Assembly: GCA_010015675.1 (NCBI GenBank) | Contig: ML976979.1 | Span: 617,152-656,639 of the forward strand | Direction: 5' to 3' | Length of the DNA stretch: 39,488 bases | From: Byssothecium circinans | Lineage: Eukaryota; Ascomycota; Dothideomycetes; Pleosporales; Massarinaceae | In this document: one piece after another, positions 31,455 through 39,488 of the stretch | Layout of the letters: the number at the start of each line of letters is the position of its first letter | Numbering within the stretch: position 1 is the stretch's first letter | Program-made: the position numbers and the translations under genes | The notes under the pieces: model-generated | What the model was told of the DNA's origin: nothing | Seen by the model: only the letters and a program-made list of their open reading frames with translations | The model's database searches: none

Positions 31455-33432
31455 CTACTCGAAGGTAGAGAGGAGCCTCTCATACATGTCGCGCCAGTAG
31501 ACAGCATCAGCATTGGTACCAGCGTTGTTGGTGGGGGTGCTGCTGGGGCCACCTTGCTCGAGCTGCTTCTTGAGCTTCTCGTTCTCTTCGCGGAAAGCCT
31601 TATACTCGGTGTAGGATCTCTGCGCAGTGTTAGTAGAGTCAATACTATACCGGGTGGACCTAAGCCCAAAGGTGTAAACTTACCGTGCCCAGCTCCTGCC
31701 ATCCCTTCATATCCTGCTCAAGCTTCGTAGTGTACTCTTCACATGCCTGCAGCTTAGCCTCCAAGGTCTTGAGCTTTTTCAGAGAAGCTCCGTCGCCAGC
31801 ATTACCACCCTTCTGCTCTTCTAAAGTCTTGACAGTCCTCTTCAGCATAGCAGCCTCGTCTTCGGCGATAGCTGATACCTGAGAAACCTTCTTGAGCTTG
31901 GCGACAAGGTCTAAAGTTGGGCGCGAAAAGTTAGCACATGACCCTGGATCCAGTGCACCCAATACATACCATTATTATCCATCTCCAACTCAGAGTTGTC
32001 CCTCTCCAGCTTCTCGGCCTGTGCTCCTAACATCTCTAGCATCTCCTTGAACTGGCTGACCTCTTCGAACGCAGTGTTTCGCTCAGCCTGCAACGCAGAG
32101 AGCTGGCCGTTGATGTCGAGGATGGTCTGGCGAAGCTTGGCAACCTCATACAAGAGCTCAGCATTCTGCTTGCGGAGATCCTTAATCTCGCCTTTGAGAG
32201 CTGCAAGCCTCTTGTTTGTTTCGCTGGAGTTCTATAACACTATTAGTATATCTATTAGACAGGAGTCGGGGAACCGTTTACTATGAAGACCTGGGCGTAC
32301 TCAGAGCTCTGCTTCTGGTACTTATCCTTGGCAGCAGCGAGCTCAACCATCAACTTCTCATGCGCTGTCTTCTGGTCATGTTCAGTAGCACGCAGAGCCT
32401 TGACCTTGATATCGAGATCTTTGGCTCTAGCTTTCTCCTTGTCGAGGTCCGCACGAATACTACGGCAGGTCTGCTCGTAGCGATCGGTTGTCTTCTTCTC
32501 GACCTGGTCGGCGAACTGTTTCATAATTTTGTACTCGAGGGTAAGGCGGTCGTTCTTCGACTGCAGAGCTTGCAGCGTGTCTTGCATCGACTTCTGTGCC
32601 TTATCATGGTTGTCAGCTGAGTTCTTCGCATCATTGTTTGCAGTGTCCAGGTCAGAGCTGAGCGAAGTCCTATTCAACGTTAGTCGAGCTAGGCGCTCGT
32701 TAAGCACCTCGATCTCCTTGAGCTGGGGCTCAACCCGGGCTTTGTAGTCGGTGAAAGCCTGGCCTTGGCCCAGGATGACATTCTGCTGCTGCTGCAGCTG
32801 CTTGTGCTGCGTGTTGACCTGGGCCTGGCTGTCCTGGCGAGACTCGGTGACGAGAGAGTTGACGATTAGATCGAGGTTATCTTTCTGCTTTTCAACAAGG
32901 GCCGGGAGGGCAGCCTGAGCGCCTTGAATGGTGTGGTAAAGCTGGTCCAGATCTTGCCAGAGCGACTGGATGGCGTCCAACTCGGCAGCTCCCATCGGGC
33001 CCTCCTTCTTGATCGTCTCGCAGAGCAGGGAGAGAACCTATACGTGGTAAGCGGATGGACATATGAGCTAGGGCGGACGAATCTTACGCTGCGGATGTTC
33101 TTAATAATGTTGGCGGAATGGTCGAGCTTGCCAACGTGGACCTTGACATCTTTCGTGAGCGCAATGTCATTCTCCAACCCTAGCTGCACGGCAGAAGGGA
33201 AGGTTTCACTAGCCGCGATCAAGTCGGCGTCGGTCTGCTCGGGAGTCGCAACGGGTTTGTCGCTCTTGCCGTTGTGGGCGATAGCAGAGTCTGCGGCTAC
33301 GTCTTGGACTGCGAGAGCCGGAGTAGTAGCACGAGACGGGGAAACCATAGCCTGCGTAGTTGAAGGGCTGGCAGTCTGGCTGATACCCATACGAGCCTTC
33401 GCCTCGGGCGTCGCGTATTTGGACTGCCACAT
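31455..33432 (-). CDS. Coiled-coil protein of unknown function
   Basis: Five exons: 33088-33432, 32282-33037, 31970-32231, 31684-31910 and 31455-31619, with introns of 50, 50, 59 and 64 nt, giving 584 aa. Every junction keeps the frame, and acceptors show CTAAC/CTAAT branch sites. The N-terminal ~85 residues are Ser/Thr/Ala-rich and probably disordered. A hydrophobic helical piece follows (VLSLLCETIKKEGPMGAAELDAIQSLWQDLDQL). From about residue 150 to 540 the sequence is heptad-like, rich in Glu, Lys, Gln, Leu and Ala. The end, DAVYWRDMYERLLSTFE, looks like a conserved short motif. There is no signal peptide, membrane helix or enzymatic motif. A cytoskeletal, tethering or scaffold role is possible but unsupported. 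A small 5' UTR intron at about 33445-33489 is plausible. Confidence 0.78.
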
Positions 33433-36025
33433 TTTGTCTGCGACCTGTCAGTGGGATGCGCGGCAGAGGAGGAATTGGGAGGGACAAACCTTGTTGTGTA
33501 TGATGTATTGCAGATGAGTGCGGTGAAGATTTGTTGTAGGATTGTATGGGACAGGTTTGTGAAGGTGGAAGGGTGTCGAGGTGAGAGGTGGACTGGTGTT
33601 GTGGATAATCGAAAGCAGTAGGCACGCCCAGCAACGACAATAAGACCCACTTTTTCTGGTCGGACAGACAGCTTAGGAAGGCGCAGGCTGCGCTAGAACC
33701 TTTTGTGGCCGTTTCAACCAATTGCATGTGATGATGCAGCTCGTCCGATCGATCAATTGATTGATTTTGGTGTCGACTTGACATCTCCAGAACCTCGCTG
33801 TTGAGTGACTTGCAGAAGTAGTATTGGAGACGCTGCTTTGTCTGTAATGGGAGGAGTTTCCTCGGCCTGCCTTGTAACATTCCTCGTTGCTATCACTCAT
33901 GGACCCATATGCACCCAGGCTCTTGGAGGCTCGACGGCAAAGACATGTCGACATTGGACTTCACGGCAGAACGGAAAGCGAACTTTGAACAGAAAAGCAG
34001 ACGACAGTGGAGTCACCTCTTGTGACGTGGTGGGAAGATGCCTGTTGCATGTAGACATCAGGCAGTGAAAGGATGAGTCGACAGAAAGTTGAGGTGTGAA
34101 AGATTATAGAAGAGAAGACGAAGAGGGCTCTAGGACAACATTTATAGTAGGAGACACATTTGCAAAAATGAGATCCGAGGTTTACAAACGAAGACGGCGG
34201 CCTCTGAAGACGACAGGTGATAGAATAGACTAAAGTAATTGGAATGGGGCACAAAGAGGATGGAGGCTTGGGCGACTGTAGGCACACGACACTACAGCAA
34301 CATTACTACGACTTGATTTTGATTCAAACCTATCAAAAGAGAATAGTCTATTTCAGCAAAGCTGATAGCCTCGCCCCAATCAAAGGCGCAGGATTCTTAT
34401 TCTATAGAGAAGGGGACATAAAGATCGAACGAGAAATGAAGGCTGTTGGGGTAAACGAACTGCGCTGAGACAGGAGACGAAGAAGGATACAAACTTGATA
34501 TGGAAGTTGATATTACCAGGGACGGCCTCATATCCGATTGGACCGCGAACGCCTGTCACCCCGCATACATGCTCTGAAGACATGAATAGCGCCCACGTTC
34601 AGCACCGCCAGCCTGCAGATGGAGACACGCTGGACTTCAGTATCGGAGGATGCCATGTTCCGGAATCCTGCAACCACTATATTCTCGGGCAGTACGAGGA
34701 TGGACATAACGTAATGCTGAGGGAGCTTCTGAAGAGAAGGGTAAGAATGGAGGATGCTCCTATCCCCTGATGCAGCATAACCCTGAGTCGCCGATGCACC
34801 TTCACGCAGTCAGCTGCCAGCGACGAGCGTGAAGCGGACGAAGCCGGTGGCGAAGACAGGTGTGAGGTGTGGCTTTATTCGGCGACCTTGGTGGTGAGGA
34901 AGCTTAGCGATGGCGGAAACTGCATGAGGTTGAAAATAGACGGCGGAGATGCTGGTCGTGGCGTCAAGCATGGGCCTCGACGAGATTAGTGTTTAGGGTA
35001 GCAGCGGCACCTTGACAGCGGGACAGGGTTTGCGGGAAGGGCCGAATGCCGACGAGGAATTTAGCTCCGACGCCGAAATGCGTGAACCATCTCTCCAGCA
35101 CTCCGTCATGCTGCGATGTGCGGCAGCTGCTGCAGGTGGTCGTGGGTTGAATCGATTCGCCTTCGCAGACTCAAGTGTCAGCCCACGTTCAGCAGAGCAC
35201 AGAAGCCCGCAATATCGCGCCCGTCACGCAAGGACGCTGGAAATGAAACGCAGCTAAGAAGCGAACCTGCGTGCCGGTACCTCCGACTGAATCGCCAAAC
35301 CGTCCCGTCGTGCGAATGGCAGCCTGCCCGCTCAATACGGACCTGTCTTGGCGGCTCTGTGGGCGTTCCCGGGACCCCAAGGACCCAAGAATGCCGAATA
35401 GTGCCCAATGCCCAATGTCGGCCCATTCCACAGCTGCCGCTTGAAGCCTCCCTCTCGCGTGGCAGATCGTGTGCCGATATTGTGGTATTGCGGTATTGCG
35501 GTATTGGGTTGCAGCGTGCTGTCCGTCACCTTACATAAGCTACAGAACCAACTGGTGGTGGTCCGTGACACCAAATACTATCCTTCCTTCCTCCCTTCGC
35601 GAACGAGGCAGGTACCGTACTGTTTCTCTATTCTCCGCTTCATCGTTCCTCGTTCCTCGTTCCTCCGCCGTTGACGGGCCGCTGCTCCCTTCGCTATTTT
35701 ATCCATTGCCAGGTAGGCAACCCCTCACCTCAATTCACACCTGCCGCCGTCACTGCGACCCTTCACTTCTCCCCCCCGCGGCTGCAGTCTACCCAGACCG
35801 AGCCTCACCCCCAAGCGCTCTGTCCAGCCGCACGCCCACACGCCAAACCATCTCTTTATCTACCAACCAACGCCTGACCGCAGCTAGCATCCGCAATAAC
35901 ATTCGCCTCAGCCACTGCATGCGTTGACCAATACACAACCACGCTTCCCGAACTCCCACGTTTTCTCCTCCCTCCCCGCCTACCCAGTGCCTACCACCGC
36001 GAGCTCGTTGATGGCACCGGCTATA
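33433..36025. other. Long divergent spacer, coiled-coil / Gα
   Basis: A 2.6-kb interval lies between two divergent genes and must contain both promoters. The right end (about 35580-36000) is pyrimidine-rich and reads like a long 5' leader of the Gα gene. A short array of GGTATTGC (three units, 35484-35507) and three CGTTCCT units (35644-35664) are present. Several medium open frames exist, such as 34495-34770 plus, but none shows a domain or coherent composition. I see no RNA gene. Confidence 0.4.
35919..35927 (+). promoter_or_regulatory. Minimal upstream ORF (ATG-CGT-TGA) in Gα leader
   Basis: If the Gα transcript starts upstream of 35919, its leader contains a two-codon open frame, ATG CGT TGA, 84 nt before the first in-frame ATG (36011). 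Such minimal uORFs can lower or gate translation of the main frame. The transcription start is not known from sequence. Confidence 0.3.
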
Positions 36026-37233
36026 ATGTGTTTTGGAAAAAAGCCCGTCGACAATGACAGCCGTCGCAATGAAGAAATCGAAAAGGGCATCCGCAACGAC
36101 CGGAGGAAGCAGGAGCGCGAGGTGAAGCTGCTGCTGCTGGGTGCCGGGGAGAGCGGCAAGTCGACGGTGCTGAAGCAGATGCGCATAATAAACGCCGGCG
36201 GCTTCAACAAAACCGAGCGCAAGCAATGGCGCGCCATCATCTTCAACAACCTGGTCTCGGCCTTTCAGACCATCTTCGCCGCCATGCAGGAGCAGGAGAC
36301 CGACTTCGAGGACGAGGACAACCTGGTACGCAGCGCGATAGCGTCGCTCCCGGAAAGACACGCTGACTTGACAGAAATTCGCCGAACTCATTGCTGCCGA
36401 CCCTGAAATCGCCATCGACGAGGGCATGCCGCAGGACTGCCTCTCAGCCTTCAACAGCCTGTGGGCAGACAAGGGCGTGCAACTGGCCATACTCAAGGGT
36501 AACCAGTACGCCCTGCACGACAACCTGAGCTAGTAGGCTTTCTCCACCCCTTCACACACTCCATCTAACCCGCCGCAGCTTCTTCGCAGAAGTCGACCGG
36601 TTGTTCGCCAGAGACTACCTCCCCACCGATCAAGACATCCTCCGGACTCGATTGCGCACGACGGGCATCACAGAAACCATCTTCGAGCTAGGGAACCTCA
36701 CATACCGCATGTTCGACGTTGGTGGGCAGAGGTCGGAACGGAAAAAGTGGATACACGTGTTCGACAATGTGCAGGTTGTCTTGTTCTTGGTCGCAATCAG
36801 CGGTTACGACCACGTGCTTGTCGAAGACAGAAATGGAGTACGTGTCAACTCGTGCTGTATGCGCTCTTTTTGCTAACATCTCTAGAACCAAATGCACGAG
36901 GCCCTCATGCTGTTCGAGTCGATATCCAACTCTAAGTACTTTGAAAAGTCCGCCCTCATCCTCTTCCTCAACAAGATCGATCTCTTCCGAGAAAAAATCG
37001 CCGGCGGCATGAGCCCCATCTCCAAGGTCTTCCCCGACTACACCGGTAGGCCCACAGACATCGAGGCTGGCCAGGACTTCTTCGCCAACAAATTCCGCAA
37101 CCTGGTGCGACAGCCCAAGAAGGAAGTCTACGTCCACTACACCAACGCGACCGATACCGATCTGCTGAAGAAGACCATGGCATCGGTGCAGGATATGATT
37201 GTGCAGCGCAATTTGAATGCGCTCATACTATAG
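36026..37233 (+). CDS. Heterotrimeric G-protein α subunit, fungal group II (GNA-2/MAGC-like)
   Basis: Four exons: 36026-36325, 36375-36532, 36579-36837 and 36886-37233, with introns of 49, 46 and 48 nt, giving 354 aa, the standard Gα length. All GTP-binding motifs are intact: P-loop GAGESGKS (39-46), switch I RTRLRTTGI with R177, DVGGQR (199-204) with catalytic Q203, NKID (268-271) and TNATD (325-329). The protein begins MCFGKK, so it has no Gly2 for N-myristoylation, but Cys2 could be palmitoylated. The C-terminus NALIL lacks the pertussis-toxin cysteine. The MCFG start and TNATD variant suggest group II rather than groups I or III; this is from memory. An in-frame ATG at 36011 would add MAPAI. 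I chose 36026 for the family N-terminus and the A at -3. It relays GPCR signals for growth or development. Confidence 0.92.
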
Positions 37234-39356
37234 AGCGTTCTTTCTCATTCAAAAGCACAGCCATTCGTCTCAAACGCGGATTGCTGCGATACCCTTTCCG
37301 TTCGAAAATGTTTTCCCTGTGCACAACGCTGCAGCTTGCCTAATTGTGCTCTTTGGTTGTGTCCTGCACCCCACACCGGCTCGCCTCTTTACATACCCCT
37401 CGATATCCCCAATACTGAGCGATTTTTCTTCGCCAGTTGTTTTAGGACGATTTGACGACACTTATTTCTCGCGAGAGCCAGCTTCATATGCAATGAGCGT
37501 TGACCACATTATTTCTTCCTCTTCTTTGTTTTCTTTGTGTGTACGTCTAGGTTTTTATTTTGGGGGCGGGCGAGCGAACGAGCGAGCAAAGCGAACAATA
37601 TGATGAAATTAAGTCGGCATGTGGAAAATAGGGAAGAAATGCAGGAGAGCTGTAGTGTATGTACCATTGCGGGGTTTGGATATTCTGGACGGCGCTCGCA
37701 TTGTTCATCTTCTCTCCAATTGTCCTGTCTTGGTTGTCTGTCTGTCTCTCTCCTCTACAACGATCCATCTATGTATGTGCTTTGAAGCATTAGCGGGAGG
37801 TCTGGCTTGCGCGCGCAAGATGCCTTTTTTCACAGCAGTACGGGTTAACAGCTCAGTCAATTTGGCATTCAATGTTATTCACCCTCTCGCCCGCTCGCTC
37901 AGGTAGCATGCAAAAGCATGCAGAAAACGCTATTCTCAGCCCCCAATTTGCCTGAAAGCATCCACCGCATCCACCGCGCTTACGGCCGAAGGGGTCTGCA
38001 CCGTAACTATAATACACCCTACTCATCATAAAAGTTACGCCTGGGGCTGGGGTGCCGTGCAGGTAAGACATGAGATCCCGCGGAGGTAGATAGCTGCAGG
38101 GGTTTGGGGCGGACAGGATACTACCTTCCATCTTGCATTCAGTAGTTTTACACACCGTTTTAAAGAGCAGGGAAACTCGGGAGGCGTGTAGGGGAAGTGG
38201 GAGGGAAGTGGTACGGTTTGCAGCACGACGTCCTTGGGAAACTTGAGAGAAATGAATTCTTCAGCTTGGGTTGGTTTGCTGTGCTTTGCCATGTGCTTAC
38301 GGTTTACCCTGTTCTGTCTTGCCTTGCTTGCCTTGCTTGTCTCGCTTGCTTCACCGATTACCTAGACGACCTGGTGGTTCACGATGACTGATGACTGCAG
38401 AACGCCACCGATCACACGTTTATAAGGCGGCGCGGCGGCGGCGGCGGCCTCAGCGATGGCGAAGGGCCGAGTGCTAATGGTGGGGCTGGGGAGATGCACC
38501 GATGCAGGGCAGGTAAGGTATATAATTGTATACTACTGTAAGTGGCGAGATGATGTGTGCGTGTAGTGTGGTTCGGGCACCGAAGACGGATGAATTCAAG
38601 TTTGAGCGTTCGGTTCAGCGTTTACTTGAATAGGTATGGGTACAGATGTGCTCTGCGGGAGAGAGAGGGTGTGTGAGTGTGTGTGGGATATATTAATATC
38701 GATGTATAGTTCGACTGGCTGCGAAACGATATGCGGATACTATACAGTACATACTGCCCCGAGGTAGGTGGGCGAGGTGGGTGAGGCAGGGGTGTGGTAG
38801 GGATGTGAAGATGGTCCAACGGTGCTGCATGCAGTACGTACTGGGTATTTGATATTGCGGTTGGGGGCGGGGGTGGAACGAAGGGTGGCGGAAGCGACAT
38901 TTGGCTAACATGAATAGTGTTGGTAAAGATTTGCAAAGCGTGCAGATACGACGAAGATACAACCCCGACATGCATGGTGTGCACCCGGCCCCCCACGTGC
39001 ACACACATGTAAAGCGCTCAGCAGCGTGTGAACGACTATATCGATCGATTCCGCGGCTTGCCAATCTATTTCCATCTATGCACGCGTACTGTATATATAC
39101 CTACCACGATGCTGCTGGCTTGTAAATACGGAGCAGATAGCCAGATAGCGGAAACTCGTTCTTCCGGGCGGTCTAACCGCTGGCTTGGGAGAGCTGCAGA
39201 CTGCAGGTGTCCGGATTTAAACAGGTAGGGTAGGGTAACAGCTGCAGCTATAGCTCTGGAATAGAGTTTTAAAACATGGTTTACAGAATGACGATTCATT
39301 TTCCCGAGCGCTCGATAGCGTTTTGATGGGTCGCGTGGTGATATAAATTAGAGGAT
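37234..39356. other. Gene-free stretch downstream of Gα
   Basis: About 2.1 kb without a credible coding frame. The first few hundred bases are the Gα 3' UTR. Simple repeats are seen: CTTGC-type tandem units at about 38318-38352, a GGC triplet run at about 38427-38448, and a GT-rich run near 38668-38685. A two-copy TAGGG motif lies near 39225-39238; two units are too few to call telomeric. I see no RNA gene. Confidence 0.4.
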
Positions 39357-39402
39357 ACGTACCGAGGTTGACGGCGCGACGCACGGGACGGCGCGACGCA
39401 CG
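39357..39402 (+). repeat. Putative left terminus of a pogo/Tc1-type element
   Basis: ACGTACCGAGGTT is followed by two tandem 17-bp units (GACGGCGCGACGCACG plus one base, at 39370-39386 and 39387-39403). The start of a transposase-like frame lies about 50 bp further on. The layout (ACGTA end, then duplicated 17-bp subterminal repeats) mirrors the left-edge repeats at 25-84 and 417-481, although the unit sequences differ. The matching right terminus would lie outside the window. Confidence 0.55.
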
Positions 39403-39450
39403 ATCCGCAAAATCAGCACCCCAATTTCAACGCGATATAACTCCACCAAT

Positions 39451-39488
39451 ATGAGCTTAATCGAGGCTGCGCTTGCAGCTATTGAATC
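39451..39488 (+). mobile_element. Start of a DDE transposase gene, cut by the window end
   Basis: The last 38 bases open with ATG and read MSLIEAALAAIE. This closely resembles the usual first residues of fungal pogo/Fot-like DDE transposases, which begin with a psq-type helix-turn-helix. It lies directly downstream of a terminus-like repeat pair, as expected for the 5' end of such an element. Only 12 codons are visible, so it cannot be known whether the gene is intact. Confidence 0.55.

Noticed and set aside
34495..34770. 91-codon plus-strand open frame in the long divergent spacer
   Set aside because: It starts with ATG but has no family features, no supporting introns and no coherent composition.
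35484..35507. GGTATTGC array as a functional operator
   Set aside because: Only three units of 8 bp. More likely a small slippage repeat.
39225..39238. TAGGGTAGGG as a telomeric repeat
   Set aside because: Only two units, internal, and directly followed by a transposon-like end. No subtelomeric context.
1..39488. tRNA, rRNA or CRISPR elements
   Set aside because: No convincing B-box/acceptor arrangement, no rRNA-like sequence and no regularly spaced repeats were seen. CRISPR is not expected in a fungal genome.

Overview
The window is nuclear DNA of a filamentous ascomycete (Pezizomycotina). Genes are closely spaced on both strands. They are broken by short introns of 46-89 nt with GT-AG ends and CTAAC/CTAAT-like branch points. 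The families present (Spb1, Rpa3, a fungal Gα, a SAT4-type rhodopsin-like membrane protein, secreted Cys-rich proteins) fit this, and the TA-rich left edge looks like DNA altered by repeat-induced point mutation (RIP). A dothideomycete is my best guess, but it is not proven.

Layout. 1-640: remains of transposon ends in TA-rich DNA. 1142-8885: a housekeeping block with the rRNA methyltransferase Spb1 (-), a long α/β-hydrolase (+) with a GC-AG intron, replication protein A subunit 3 (-) and a divergently placed protein-kinase-like gene (+). 8886-10700: a gene-poor stretch with only broken coding-like signals. 10701-23169: an accessory-type block with an FAD-linked oxidase (-), a seven-TM rhodopsin-like protein (+), a secreted protein made of three equal repeats (+), a class I aminotransferase (-, with an apparent frameshift) and a flavin amine oxidase (-). 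24443-26100: a secreted protein with a long Asn/Ala/Gly/Lys-rich linker (-). 27307-28419: mitoribosomal protein mS38/Cox24 (-). 28979-30775: a cytochrome-P450-like protein (-) that appears to lack the heme-thiolate cysteine. 31455-33432: a coiled-coil protein of unknown function (-). 36026-37233: a Gα subunit resembling fungal group II (+). 39357-39488: the left terminus and first codons of what looks like a pogo/Tc1-type transposase running off the window.

The genes do not form an obvious pathway. The FAD oxidase, aminotransferase, amine oxidase and P450 are redox or amino-acid enzymes, but they are interspersed with unrelated genes and there is no synthase backbone, so I do not call a biosynthetic cluster. 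The points most worth a second look are the P450-like protein without its cysteine, the three-repeat secreted protein whose W-x-C motifs are spaced exactly 169 residues apart, the low-complexity secreted protein, and the transposon termini at both edges, which share a layout of duplicated 17-bp subterminal repeats. Splice sites were assigned by eye from frame continuity and family expectations. No search was run.
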